DNA from: CAJXVA01 sp963761755
Lineage (GTDB): Bacteria; Myxococcota_A; Polyangia; Nannocystales; Nannocystaceae
Length of the DNA stretch: 64,000 bases
Assembly: GCA_963761755.1 (NCBI GenBank)
Contig: CAVXIC010000006.1
Location: 1-64,000, forward strand
Direction of reading: 5' to 3'
Shown here: one piece after another, positions 23,762-32,593 of the stretch
How positions within the stretch are numbered: position 1 is the first letter of the stretch
Layout: every line of letters starts with the position of its first letter
Made by a program: the position numbers and the translations under genes
The notes under the pieces: generated by a model
What the model was told of the DNA's origin: nothing
Database searches by the model: none
The model's input: the letters and a program-made list of their open reading frames with translations, nothing else

Positions 23762-24517
23762 TCAGCCGGGCAGCCAGCCGACCCCGACGTCCGCGAACGT
23801 CATGTCCTCGAGCGTCTCGGTGACCCCGTCGAGGGTGACCTCGAGCCCCGTGATCGTCACCGTCGCCGAGCCCTGCGTGCCGAATTTCGGGGCGTCCTGG
23901 TCGGGCACGATCTCGATCTCCACCGAGCCGGCGGTGGCGACCCACGTCTGGTCGATGGCGTACGCGTCGGGCTCGAGGGCGTCGTTGCACTCGGGGTAGG
24001 TCACGTTGGTGCCAACCATCACCTCCAGCCGGCCAAACTCGCTGACATCGTGGGTGGTCGTGACGGTCTCGCCGGCGTCCACCGCGTCGGCCACCGGCGT
24101 GAAGTCTCCCCCGGTGGTGAGCCCGAGGCCGATCGAGCCATCGGGGCTCGCGGCGAAGATGACCATGTCGGCGCAGCCCGAACCGGCCAGGGTCGGCTCG
24201 AATCCGGCGGGGAGTGACGGGCCCCCGCTGTCGGTTTCGGAGGCGGTGGTCTCCGAGCCGGTCGTCGCGGGGGCTGTCGTGGCGGAGCCGGTGTCGGAGC
24301 CGGAGCCACCGTCGGTCTCGGTCTGGGCGCCCGTCATGCTCCCTGGCGAGCCCGTCTGGGCGGACCCGTCCGAGGTCATGCCCGAGTCGGAGGTGGAGCT
24401 GGATTCGCCCTCGGTCTCTTGTCCCACGGACTTCTCGGGGGCCTCGCAGCCCAGCAGCGCAAGCGAGCATGCCAGCGCGAGTGAAGTCAGTTCGGTCAGG
24501 TCAATGGAGCGTGTCAT
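23762..24517 (-). CDS. Lipoprotein with Ser/Thr/Gly-rich spacer, function unknown
   Basis: 251 residues from ATG 24517; the frame is open much further upstream but is not protein-like there. The signal reads TSLALACSLALLGC with the lipobox Cys. About 80 residues of Ser/Thr/Gly/Glu spacer follow, typical of surface lipoproteins in this lineage. The C-terminal 150 residues are beta-rich (VEIEIVPDQD, then SATVTITGLEVTLDGV) with two Cys, suggesting an immunoglobulin-like fold. No named domain is recognised. The gene lies 32 bases downstream of the sigma operon on the same strand and may be part of it. Confidence 0.75.
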   Translation of the reverse strand: MTRSIDLTELTSLALACSLALLGCEAPEKSVGQETEGESSSTSDSGMTSDGSAQTGSPGSMTGAQTETDGGSGSDTGSATTAPATTGSETTASETDSGGPSLPAGFEPTLAGSGCADMVIFAASPDGSIGLGLTTGGDFTPVADAVDAGETVTTTHDVSEFGRLEVMVGTNVTYPECNDALEPDAYAIDQTWVATAGSVEIEIVPDQDAPKFGTQGSATVTITGLEVTLDGVTETLEDMTFADVGVGWLPG

Positions 24518-24549
24518 GCCTCGTCGGTGTGCGTCGCGAGGCGAGCCCA

Positions 24550-25302
24550 TCACCGCGGCGGCGATTTTTCTGAGGGCATGCACGAGGTGCGCACCTTGTT
24601 GAGCAGGGCCGTGTGTCCTTGGGCAGCGTAGGCCTGCGCCTTGCCAGCGGCCGTCTCGGGGTGGGCCAGACAATCGACGATCACCACCAAGGCCCGGCGC
24701 TCGGGTGCGAGGACGCCGCCTGGAAACTGCGCGGCGTGCTCGCGCAGCGTGGACGCGGCGGCGGCGTGGTCCTCGCTGCGAACGTGGTCCCATGTCTTGG
24801 CGATCAGCCGGTTCTCCGCCGCCAGGGTGCTCGGAGACGGCGGTTCGGGTTCGGGTTCGGGCTCGGGCTCGGGCGCGCGCCGACGCCGGCTGGGCACCAC
24901 GGGCTCGGGCTCGGGCTGGGGTTCGGGCTGCGCGAGCGTCTGCTTCGGCGTGGCCACGGGTTCGGCGGGCGCGACCCGCATCGGGGCGGGCCGAGGCTGG
25001 GGCTCGGCCTGGCCGGTGCCCCCAGGCAGGGGCTGCATCGGCACCTGGGCCGCTGGGTCCGCGTCGCCCGAGCCGCGGCGGGCGTCCCCGATTCCGACCG
25101 CGGACCACACCAGCAGGGCCGCCGCGGCGGCACCGATCGCGCTCCACAGCCACACCGAGCGACCGACCGGCGCCGGCGCGACGTCGCTCTCGAGACGTTC
25201 GTGCACGCGCGTCCGGACCGCGTCCGGCATCGGCCGCGCCGCGCGATAGGCCTGCAGCAGCCCCTGCGCCTCGGACGACAAGGTGGGCGGTGGCTCCGTC
25301 AC
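24550..25302 (-). CDS. Membrane-anchored protein of an ECF sigma operon (possible anti-sigma)
   Basis: 250 residues from a GTG that overlaps the sigma stop as GTGA. About 45 cytoplasmic residues are followed by one membrane helix (WLWSAIGAAAAALLVWSAVG). A long Pro/Glu/Gln linker with EPEPEP blocks follows. The C-terminal 85 residues are helical with a TPR-like look (HVRSEDHAAAASTLREHAA) and a CLAHPETAAG segment. Position and topology fit an anti-sigma factor, but no zinc motif (HxxxCxxC) is seen, so the regulatory role is inference. This operon design, sigma gene then membrane protein with a periplasmic tail, is common in myxobacteria. Confidence 0.7.
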   Translation of the reverse strand: MTEPPPTLSSEAQGLLQAYRAARPMPDAVRTRVHERLESDVAPAPVGRSVWLWSAIGAAAAALLVWSAVGIGDARRGSGDADPAAQVPMQPLPGGTGQAEPQPRPAPMRVAPAEPVATPKQTLAQPEPQPEPEPVVPSRRRRAPEPEPEPEPEPPSPSTLAAENRLIAKTWDHVRSEDHAAAASTLREHAAQFPGGVLAPERRALVVIVDCLAHPETAAGKAQAYAAQGHTALLNKVRTSCMPSEKSPPR

Positions 25303-25868
25303 GCTCGCGTCTCCTTCACGAAGGCTTCGAAGCGCCTGCGCGCCAGCCGTAGGCGCGAGTACGCGGTGCCCAGCGGGATCCTCAGGGCAGCGGCGACGTC
25401 GGGGCCCGCGAGGCCCTCGATGTCGCTCAACACGAACACCTCGCGCTGGGCCTGGGGCAGCCCGTCGAGGAATCGCTCGACCAGGTCCGCCGCGTTGGCG
25501 CGCGCTGCCGCCTCCTCGGGGTTCGGCGCGGGCTGGGGCGCTGGCGCGAGCTCGAGCCGTCGCCGGGCCCGATCGCGAGAGCGTCGCAGGTTGGCACAGA
25601 CGCCGCGGGCGATCGCATACAGCCAGGTGGAGGGCGCGGCGTCTCCTCGGAACCCCGAGAGCTTGCGCCGCGCGACCATGAACACCTCATGCACCGCGTC
25701 TTCGGCGTGGGCGTCGACGATCCCCATCCGCAGCACCGCACGCCAGACGAAGTCCGCGTGGTCCCGGTACAGCGCGTCGAGGGTGGGAGGATCAGAGCCA
25801 TCGGGGCCAGGTGATCGGTGGGCGGATGCCCGCACGTCTCGTTCGTGTCCGTCCGGCGGTGCACCCAT
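25299..25868 (-). CDS. ECF RNA polymerase sigma factor
   Basis: 189 residues from ATG 25868, whose A is also the last base of the preceding stop (TGATG). Region 2 is seen in DFVWRAVLRMGI and HAEDAVHEVFMVA, followed by STWLYAIARGVCANLRR. Region 4 is seen in LPQAQREVFVLSDIEGL and IPLGTAYSRLRLARRRFEA. It directs RNA polymerase to an unknown regulon. The gene is sandwiched between and translationally coupled to an outer-envelope protein gene upstream and a putative anti-sigma gene downstream. Confidence 0.9.
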   Translation of the reverse strand: MGAPPDGHERDVRASAHRSPGPDGSDPPTLDALYRDHADFVWRAVLRMGIVDAHAEDAVHEVFMVARRKLSGFRGDAAPSTWLYAIARGVCANLRRSRDRARRRLELAPAPQPAPNPEEAAARANAADLVERFLDGLPQAQREVFVLSDIEGLAGPDVAAALRIPLGTAYSRLRLARRRFEAFVKETRA

Positions 25869-26896
25869 CACCACGTCCGTCGATTCCTCAACACGAGAGC
25901 CACTCCGGCGCGGACGCCGGCCAGGCGCGCCTCGTGGACGACGCCCGTGGGCTCGATCGAGTAGATGGGGCGATACAGCGCGAGGTGCCCCGAGAGCTGG
26001 AGCCCCACGCCGAGCCAGGGGAGGAGCCAGCCCACTGCGCTGGGCTGCACGCGAGCGGCGATCCACGCGGTGCGGCGGGTTCGAGCGTCGCGAACCTCGA
26101 GGCCGCGGGCCTGCATCGGGCCGATGACCGCCCCGGCGCACAGTGGGATCGTCCATCGCGCGGCGGGGGTGAGCACGCCGCACCCCTCCACGCCGAACGC
26201 TGCGAGCCAGATGCGGGCCGTGCTTCCGGCGGCGGTCTGGGCCGTCGACGGGGTCCAGCCTTCTGCGGTCAGGTGCGCTGCCCAGTGGAGACCCCCGAGC
26301 CCCGCGGCGGCCTCGAGCACCGCGCCCGCGCTGGGGAGCGGCCCGAAGCCGACGCCGGCCGACACGCGACCGCTGGCGTTCACGGAGGGCGCCGGTTGGA
26401 GCGCAGGCTCAGGCGCTGACTGAGGCTCAGGCGCAGGCGCTGACTGTGGCTCAGGCGCAGGCGCTGACTGTGGCTCAGGTTCAGGCTCCGGCGCAGGTTC
26501 AGGCTCCGGCGCAGGTTCAGGCTCCGGCGCAGGCTCAGGCTCAGGCGAAGGCGCAGTCTCAGGAATCGCGAGCGGGTCGAGCGTCATCACCATCAGCAGC
26601 ACCGCGGTGTCGACGGCCTCCTCGCAGGTGCGCCCCTCGAACGTCCGGGTGGAGCGGGTGCCCTCGCTGTCGAGCGTCAGGGACACGGTGACGCCGGAGG
26701 CGGTCGACTCGATCCGTCCCTGGGCCCGCAGCGTTCCGTCGGGCTCGGGGCGGGCCTCGAGGCGAGCCCAAACCCGGTCTTCGACCGCTTGCGCGCTCGG
26801 GCACGTCGCAGGCGCGTCCCATCGCAGCTCGAGCCCTCTGCGCGTGTGGGCCTCCCCACCCGGAGAGAGCGCTGCGATGACGAGCCAGCCGAGCAT
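25868..26896 (-). CDS. Exported protein with Pro/Glu repeat linker and beta-rich C-terminus
   Basis: 342 residues. The N-terminus is a short signal peptide (MLGWLVIAALSPGGEAH). The first domain (about 20-125) is alpha/beta with a Cys pair (PATCPS, RTCEEAV) and an AVLLMVMTLDPLA helix. A 60-residue linker of Glu-Pro, Ala-Pro and Gln-Ser-Ala-Pro repeats follows. The last 170 residues alternate hydrophobic and polar residues with Gly/Trp turns (HWAAHLTAEGW, then GVGLQLSGHLALYRP), as in small outer-membrane barrels. It heads the sigma operon (TGATG coupling). This arrangement recurs in myxobacteria, but the function is unknown to me. Confidence 0.72.
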   Translation of the reverse strand: MLGWLVIAALSPGGEAHTRRGLELRWDAPATCPSAQAVEDRVWARLEARPEPDGTLRAQGRIESTASGVTVSLTLDSEGTRSTRTFEGRTCEEAVDTAVLLMVMTLDPLAIPETAPSPEPEPAPEPEPAPEPEPAPEPEPEPQSAPAPEPQSAPAPEPQSAPEPALQPAPSVNASGRVSAGVGFGPLPSAGAVLEAAAGLGGLHWAAHLTAEGWTPSTAQTAAGSTARIWLAAFGVEGCGVLTPAARWTIPLCAGAVIGPMQARGLEVRDARTRRTAWIAARVQPSAVGWLLPWLGVGLQLSGHLALYRPIYSIEPTGVVHEARLAGVRAGVALVLRNRRTW

Positions 26897-26978
26897 GCGA
26901 GGCGGCTGGGATCATACCCTGGGTCGCCCGAGAGCGCGCAGGACGGGCATTTGGTGAACTCTGTGTCACGCTCCGCCC

Positions 26979-27467
26979 ATGGCCCCTGAGCTGAAGCCCG
27001 CGCTGGACGGCGCCAAGACCGGTGACCTTGCGACCGTTCGCACGGCGCTCGATGCCGGGTTGCCGGTGGACGCCGCCGACCCCAAGGGGATGACGATGCT
27101 CATCGTTGCGGCCACGGCCGGCCATCCCGAGGTCGTCCGGCTGCTGCTCGAGCGAGAGGCCGACGTGGAGAAGGCCAACGAGGGCGGCCGCACGCCCCTG
27201 GCCAGCGCCGCCTTCGGTGGCCACGTGGAGATCATCCGCCAGCTCGCCGATGCGGGCGCCAAGCTCAACTACGTGGACGCCTCGGGCCGGACGGCGCTGA
27301 TGTACGCGGCGATGTTCAATCAGCCCGACGCGGCCTGGGCTCTGGTGGAGGTCGGCGCAGCCCTCAAGGTGCAGGACCCCGGGGGCCGCACCGCGCTGCA
27401 GCTGGCGCGGGCGGTCGGCTCCACGCGAGTGGCCGAAGTGCTCGAGGGCGCGCTGAGCCCGTCCTGA
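26979..27467 (+). CDS. Ankyrin-repeat protein
   Basis: 162 residues, entirely ankyrin repeats: about four units with the TPL/TAL-x2-A-A signature, for example GMTMLIVAATAGHPEVVRLL, then RTPLASAAFGGHVEII and RTALMYAAMFNQ. There is no signal peptide, so it is cytoplasmic. Ankyrin repeats bind protein partners; the partner here is unknown. It is divergent from the sigma operon, with about 80 bases between, and convergent with the rhomboid gene. Confidence 0.9.
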   Translation: MAPELKPALDGAKTGDLATVRTALDAGLPVDAADPKGMTMLIVAATAGHPEVVRLLLEREADVEKANEGGRTPLASAAFGGHVEIIRQLADAGAKLNYVDASGRTALMYAAMFNQPDAAWALVEVGAALKVQDPGGRTALQLARAVGSTRVAEVLEGALSPS

Positions 27468-27488
27468 GCCGGTCCTTCGGCCCAGCGA

Positions 27489-28670
27489 TCACATCGCCGG
27501 GACCCGAACCGTCCGCGCGACGTCCCGCCGGCGCAGTCGCAGCATCCACGGTGTGACCGCAAACCCGACGAGGAACCCGCCGAGGTGCGCGAACCAGGCC
27601 ACCTGCTTCGCGCCCCCGCCGGTGCCGAAGAAGCCCATCACGACGTGGAAGGCGACCCACGCCAGCAGGTAGACCCACACGGGGATCTTCAGCTGGATCC
27701 ACAGCACCACCTGGAACAGGCGCTGCCGCGGGAAGGCCCACAGATACGCCGCGAGCACGCCCGCGATCGCTCCCGATGCGCCCACGATCACGGTCGCCGT
27801 CTCGTGGGTCAGCCAGGTGTGAATCACCCCCGCCAGCAGCCCGCATCCAGCGAAGAACAGCGCAAAGCGGATGCGCCCGAACAGGTGCTCGATGTTGTCG
27901 CCGAAGGTGTACAGGAAGTAGGCGTTGCCCAGGATGTGCGGCACGCTTCCGTGCATGAACATGTACGCCCCGAGCGTGTACAGGTCACCGTCGTGCTTGA
28001 GGCGCCCCGGCACGATGCCGTAGTAGTTGGTGTCGAGCTGCTGCAGCTCCTGCATGCCGAAGACGACCGCGAACACGAGCAGCAGCGTGTAGACGATCCA
28101 CGGCGTCCCGCGGCCGGGGTTCTCGACCTCGACCGGCAGGTGGGTCAGGACCTGCGCCGCCCAGATGGCGCCCCGCTTGAGCCATCGCTGGGTCCGCGTA
28201 CCTTGACCCTCGCTGGTGGTGGCCTTGGCGAGCTTGCGGCGCTCGTGACCATCGAGCCAGATCCCCCCGCAGGTGCTGCAGCGATCGACGGGGGTGCGAA
28301 TGATCCCCGGGAGCTCGTGCTCCTGCATGGGGCCGTGTCCGTGCGGACAGGGCCGGCTCGTGGCTTTGGCGTGCGGGTCGAGGATGTCTTCGACGCTCTC
28401 GAGCTGGTCTGCGAGGACGTCCAGCTCCCCGGGATCGAACCACGCGCCGAAACACACCGGACACGCGTCGATCTGAACGTCGGCCTTGCTCGTATCCACA
28501 TTGTTGCGACGGAACCAGCCCGGTTTGTCGATCTGGACCCAGGTCTGGCTCTCGTCCCGCTGAAGGTGTACGGGCACCAGCGCGCTCAGTCCGCACGACG
28601 CACACTGCGCAGACACCTCGTGGTGATGGGTCGGTGTCGCCTCCTTGACCACAGTCTCCACCCCAATCAT
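27489..28670 (-). CDS. Rhomboid intramembrane serine protease with N-terminal zinc ribbons
   Basis: 393 residues. The first 150 hold paired Cys motifs: CASC (23-26), CPVC (70-73), CPHGH, and CSTC-GGIWLDGHE (131-144), the last being typical of TFIIB-like zinc ribbons. Six membrane helices follow. The rhomboid signature is intact: MHGSVPHILGN (His240, Asn249), the nucleophile in VGASGAIAG (Ser299) and the base in WFAHLGGFLVG (His362). It cuts membrane proteins within the bilayer. The zinc modules, cytoplasmic by topology, are an unusual fusion and may select substrates. The start lies about 100 bases from the divergent lipoprotein gene. Confidence 0.88.
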   Translation of the reverse strand: MIGVETVVKEATPTHHHEVSAQCASCGLSALVPVHLQRDESQTWVQIDKPGWFRRNNVDTSKADVQIDACPVCFGAWFDPGELDVLADQLESVEDILDPHAKATSRPCPHGHGPMQEHELPGIIRTPVDRCSTCGGIWLDGHERRKLAKATTSEGQGTRTQRWLKRGAIWAAQVLTHLPVEVENPGRGTPWIVYTLLLVFAVVFGMQELQQLDTNYYGIVPGRLKHDGDLYTLGAYMFMHGSVPHILGNAYFLYTFGDNIEHLFGRIRFALFFAGCGLLAGVIHTWLTHETATVIVGASGAIAGVLAAYLWAFPRQRLFQVVLWIQLKIPVWVYLLAWVAFHVVMGFFGTGGGAKQVAWFAHLGGFLVGFAVTPWMLRLRRRDVARTVRVPAM

Positions 28671-28773
28671 AGCGGTGTGGCGAGCAATACGGAATAATCT
28701 CTATGCGGAGGTCGTCGAAGACCATCGCGCGCGCCAAGGTTGGCGCCCAACCACGGGGAAAGCACACGGAATC

Positions 28774-29283
28774 ATGGCAAGCATCGTTCGGTCTTTGGGT
28801 CTGCTCACTCTCGTCACTGCGTTCGCGCTGCCGGTCGTCGGCTGCAAGAAGCCCGACAAGGGGCGTCAGAGCAAGCGCACGGTCAAGGCCACGATCGCCG
28901 AGTTCGACCCCGCGTCGATGACCGTCGACCTCGACAAGTACGGAACCGAGCGGGTCGATGACTGGGAAGTGCAGCAGGCGTTCAACCGCAGCTTCGACGG
29001 CCTCGATGCGTGCGTGATGAAGGCCAAGGACCGCCACAAGGTCAGCGACGCAGACGCGCTCGACGGGGACGTCGACTTCGCGGTCAAGCTCGACCCCGAC
29101 CAGGCCAAGCCCTTCGCCGTCAACGCCACGCTCAGCGCCAAGAAGTGGGACGGCGACGAGGAGCTCAAGGACTGCCTGCGCGACGCCGTGGCAGGCGTCG
29201 GCTTCCCGACCTACGACGGACCGCCCCAGGTCGCCGAGTTCTCGACCCAGCTCGACCCTGGGTCGCAGTGGGAAGAAGAGTAG
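28774..29283 (+). CDS. Lipoprotein with TonB/AgmX-like C-terminal domain
   Basis: 169 residues from ATG 28774. The signal LLTLVTAFALPVVGC ends in a lipobox Cys followed by Lys-Lys. The body resembles the myxobacterial AgmX/PglI C-terminal type, with FNRSFDGLDACV, a DGDVDFAVKLDPD strand, and ELKDCLRDAVAGVGFP. The two Cys are likely to pair. Related domains sit in envelope and gliding-associated proteins, but a specific role cannot be assigned here. It is followed by two strong hairpins at 29294-29386. Confidence 0.72.
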   Translation: MASIVRSLGLLTLVTAFALPVVGCKKPDKGRQSKRTVKATIAEFDPASMTVDLDKYGTERVDDWEVQQAFNRSFDGLDACVMKAKDRHKVSDADALDGDVDFAVKLDPDQAKPFAVNATLSAKKWDGDEELKDCLRDAVAGVGFPTYDGPPQVAEFSTQLDPGSQWEEE

Positions 29284-29293
29284 AGCGGCGCCG

Positions 29294-29311
29294 CGGGCTC
29301 GCGCGAGCCCG
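29294..29311. terminator. Perfect 18-base palindrome, possible terminator
   Basis: CGGGCTCGCGCGAGCCCG followed by TTTGG, 11 bases after the lipoprotein stop. It can fold into a strong stem and lies between convergent genes. Confidence 0.5.
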
Positions 29312-29365
29312 TTTGGCCCGCGCCCGTTTGGGGTGAAGCGAAGGGCGACGTGTCGGCCGCAGCGA

Positions 29366-29386
29366 GGGGCCTTTTCGAAAGGCCCC
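29366..29386. terminator. Hairpin GGGGCCTTT-TCG-AAAGGCCCC, possible bidirectional terminator
   Basis: A perfect 9 bp stem with a 3-base loop stands 16 bases before the stop of the convergent M23 gene. The T and A runs inside the stem make it usable on both strands. Confidence 0.6.
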
Positions 29387-29401
29387 TTGAAAGACACAGC
29401 A

Positions 29402-31144
29402 TTAGCGCGGCGGGACGAGTAGCTGCGGGTCGATCCGCGCGTCCAGCCAGTTCATGCGCCAGTCCAGGTGTGGCCCGGTCGAGCGGCCCGTGTTCCCGAG
29501 CGTGGCGATCGTCTGGCCCTGCTTCACCTCGTCGCCGACCTTCACCTTGATCTTCTGCAGGTGGAGGAACGAGGACGTCAGGCCGTGTCCGTGGTCGATG
29601 ATGAGCAGGTTGCCCGACAGAGGGACATCCTGCTCCGCGAACACCACGACGCCGGGGGCTGGCGCCTTCACTGCGGCGCCCTTGCGGCCCGCGATGTCGA
29701 CACCCCAGTGCACGCCCTTCTCCTCGCCGTTGAGGATGCGCTTGCGTCCGTAGGTCGAGGTGATCTTGCCGCGGGCGGGCCACGCGAAGCCGTCGCGATA
29801 GTGCGGCACGCTCGACGCCTTGCCGCGCACCTTGCCGATGCGGGTCTTGGACTGGGCCAGCGCCCGCTTGGTCTCCTTGTCGTAGTTGACGTACTCCTCG
29901 GGCAGGCCGTCGATCGCCTCGGGTTCGAAGGATCGCGGGGCGAGGTGCAGGATGTGCCGAATCGGCGGTCCGTCATCGAAGCTGAAGGCCAGCAGCGCCC
30001 GCGGTGGAGCGTTGAGGCCGAACCCGAGCACGAAGTCGCCCTCCTCGGAGACCGGAAGCTTCGTCTTGTTGAACCAGACCTTCGTGCCTGCGGGCGCCTT
30101 GCCGACGATCAAGCCGCCAGGGGTCACCTCGCCGCGCAGCGTCACGCGGGGATCGGGGTGCGCGAGGTAGTTTTCATCGGCGCGGACCTCGAAGCCGACG
30201 CGCTTGGTCGTTCCGTCGGTGACCGCCAGCGTCAGCGTGCCCTGCAGCTGCATGTCCACCGGCAGCCCCGCCGCGAGGTCGAAGCGGGCCCGGAGCTTTG
30301 CTTCGCCCTCGAGCGCCGTCACCGGAGCACCGAACGCCGTCGCGGTCGTCGGGATCTCGCCGACCGCTCGGGACGGTGCCATGAAGGCGACGCTGCCCTT
30401 GACCTCGAGCTGGTTGCCATCGAGCTTGGTGGCGGTGCTTTGAACGCGCTCCCACGTGGTCAAACCGAACACGTCGAGCGAACGCTGCATCGTCCAACTC
30501 GCGCCCTTGCTCAAGCCTTCGGGGGGCGTCGTGATCGCCAGATGGCCGAGCGCGAGGCGAAGCGCGGAGGCCACCGCGTTGGCGTGCTCGTCCTGGGGCG
30601 CGGGCCAGGGCAGGGCCTCCAGCGCGTTCCACGAATCGGTCTCAAGGGTGTAGGTGGTCGGTGGATCGCTCGGCGCGAGGGCGGCTCGAAACGCGGTGAG
30701 GAACGCCTCGTCCACCCCGTCGGTCCGCGGGATCTCGATGCTGCGAGGTGTCCAGCGGATCTGCGCCTGCTCGGGGTTGCGGGAGAGGACTTCGACGTCG
30801 GCGACCACCCGCACCGGCGGGACGTGCAGTCGCTTGGCGCGGCCCTCGGTCAGCTTCACCCAGAACACGATCTCCCGCGCGGTGCCGGGCGTGAACGCGG
30901 GCAGGACCACCGGCGGCGTCTTGCTCGAGTCCAGCCGCACCACGGGCTCCGAGGGCTGCTCGTCGAGACGCTCGACGCCCGCATCGAGCTGGCCCTCAGG
31001 CTGGCCCATTGGGTCGCCACCTTGGGGCGCCTCGGTCGCGGATTCGGTCGCCGGGGCCTGCGCGGCGGTGTCGCTCGATGACGTGTCGTCACACCCGAGC
31101 CAGGCGGAGCACAGGATCACCGCGAGCCAGTGAACGCGTCGCAT
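29402..31144 (-). CDS. M23 family metallopeptidase lipoprotein
   Basis: 580 residues. The N-terminus is a lipoprotein signal (HWLAVILCSAWLGC). About 430 residues without a recognised domain are mostly beta-rich. The C-terminal 150 residues are an M23 (LytM) domain with the zinc ligands in HWGVDIAGRKG and the HGHG and HLDWRMNW motifs. All usual ligands are visible, so it should be active. Such enzymes cut peptidoglycan cross-bridges or act on prey walls. It lies about 100 bases downstream of ugd on the same strand. The long N-terminal domain is unusual for the family. Confidence 0.88.
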   Translation of the reverse strand: MRRVHWLAVILCSAWLGCDDTSSSDTAAQAPATESATEAPQGGDPMGQPEGQLDAGVERLDEQPSEPVVRLDSSKTPPVVLPAFTPGTAREIVFWVKLTEGRAKRLHVPPVRVVADVEVLSRNPEQAQIRWTPRSIEIPRTDGVDEAFLTAFRAALAPSDPPTTYTLETDSWNALEALPWPAPQDEHANAVASALRLALGHLAITTPPEGLSKGASWTMQRSLDVFGLTTWERVQSTATKLDGNQLEVKGSVAFMAPSRAVGEIPTTATAFGAPVTALEGEAKLRARFDLAAGLPVDMQLQGTLTLAVTDGTTKRVGFEVRADENYLAHPDPRVTLRGEVTPGGLIVGKAPAGTKVWFNKTKLPVSEEGDFVLGFGLNAPPRALLAFSFDDGPPIRHILHLAPRSFEPEAIDGLPEEYVNYDKETKRALAQSKTRIGKVRGKASSVPHYRDGFAWPARGKITSTYGRKRILNGEEKGVHWGVDIAGRKGAAVKAPAPGVVVFAEQDVPLSGNLLIIDHGHGLTSSFLHLQKIKVKVGDEVKQGQTIATLGNTGRSTGPHLDWRMNWLDARIDPQLLVPPR

Positions 31145-31244
31145 GTCCGCAGCTTATCGGCGATCGCCCAGGCCCACCTGCAAACCGCATCCGTGCGCAG
31201 CGCGTAGTCGCAGGCACGGCATTGGCCGCCGGCGGGCGTCCGGC

Positions 31245-32552
31245 TCAGCGGCCGATGCCGTCGTACTTGAAGCCCATGGCCTCGAGGGCGTGGCGGTCGT
31301 ACTGATTGCGCCCGTCGACGATCACTGGATTGTCGTTCATCAGGCTCTTGACCCTGGCGAAATCCGGCGAGCGGTACTGTCGCCACTCGGTCATCAGCAG
31401 CAGGCAGTCTGCCCCCTCGACCGCCGTGTAGGGGTCGGAGACCACTTCGAAGCTCCCGGTCTGGTCCTGAAGGTCGCGCACGAAGTTCTCGGCGCCCTCG
31501 GGATCGTGGCCACGCACCTTCGCACCGTCGGTGATCAGGGTGCGGGCGACGCGAAGGGAGGGCGCTTCTCGCACGTCGTCGGTGTTGGGCTTGAAGGCCA
31601 GGCCCCACATCGCGAAGGTCTTGCCCGTGGTGTCTCCGACCAGGTTGCGGGCCTTGCGGACCATCAGGACCTTTTGCGCCTCGTTGATCCGCTCGGCGGC
31701 GGCCACCAGGCTCATCGAAAGGCCGTGTTCGCGCGCGGTGTTGATCAGCGCCCGGGTGTCCTTGGGAAAGCAGCTTCCGCCGTATCCGGCGCCGGGATAC
31801 AGGAACTTATTGCCGATGCGGGGGTCCATACCCATGCCCGTGCGTACGTCCTCGACATCCGCGCCGACCAGATCGCACAGGTTGGCGATGTCGTTGATGA
31901 ACGAGATGCGCGTGGCCAGGTACGCGTTGGAGGCATACTTGGTGATCTCGGCCGAGCGCGGCGCCATGAAGAGGATGCGCTCCGAGGACCGAAAGAACGG
32001 TTTGTACAGCTGATGCAGCACCTCGCGCGCGCCCTCGTCGTCCACACCCAGGACCACCCGGTCGGGCTTCATGAAGTCCTCGACCGCCGCACCCTCCTTG
32101 AGGAACTCGGGGTTGGAGGCGACGACCACCCTGTGCTTGGTCTGCTCGGCCATGATGCGGCTGACCCGCTCCGCGGTCCCCACGGGAACGGTGCTCTTGT
32201 TGACGACCACCACGTCGTGGTCGAGGTGCTCGGCCACCTGCTTGGCGGCCTCGAACAGGTAGCCCAGGTTGGCCGAGCCGTCGGGGCCCGAGGGGGTGCC
32301 TACGGCCATGAAGATCACCTGACCGTGCTTGGCTGCATCGGCGTTGGAGGTGGTGAACTTCAGCCGGCCCGCCTTGACGTTGCGCTCCACCAGCGCCTCC
32401 AGGCCAGGCTCGTAGATCGGGATCTCCCCGTTCTCGAGCATCTGGATCTTGGACTCGTCGATGTCTGCACACACGACGTCGTTGCCGTGGTCGGCAAACC
32501 CGGCCGCTGCGACCAATCCCACGTAGCCCGTACCGATGACGCTGACCTTCAT
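31245..32552 (-). CDS. ugd: UDP-glucose 6-dehydrogenase
   Basis: 435 residues, the usual length. The N-terminal Rossmann motif is VSVIGTGYVGLVAAAGF. NKSTVPVGTAERV and NPEFLKEG follow, and the catalytic Cys261 lies in GGSCFPKD. The C-terminal domain has GLAFKPNTDDVREAPS. The enzyme oxidises UDP-glucose to UDP-glucuronate for polysaccharide synthesis. Its start is 41 bases from the divergent membrane protein gene at 32594. Confidence 0.95.
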   Translation of the reverse strand: MKVSVIGTGYVGLVAAAGFADHGNDVVCADIDESKIQMLENGEIPIYEPGLEALVERNVKAGRLKFTTSNADAAKHGQVIFMAVGTPSGPDGSANLGYLFEAAKQVAEHLDHDVVVVNKSTVPVGTAERVSRIMAEQTKHRVVVASNPEFLKEGAAVEDFMKPDRVVLGVDDEGAREVLHQLYKPFFRSSERILFMAPRSAEITKYASNAYLATRISFINDIANLCDLVGADVEDVRTGMGMDPRIGNKFLYPGAGYGGSCFPKDTRALINTAREHGLSMSLVAAAERINEAQKVLMVRKARNLVGDTTGKTFAMWGLAFKPNTDDVREAPSLRVARTLITDGAKVRGHDPEGAENFVRDLQDQTGSFEVVSDPYTAVEGADCLLLMTEWRQYRSPDFARVKSLMNDNPVIVDGRNQYDRHALEAMGFKYDGIGR

Positions 32553-32593
32553 AGTTGTCGGGACTGTACGGTAAAAGAGTGGGGGCTGCCACG

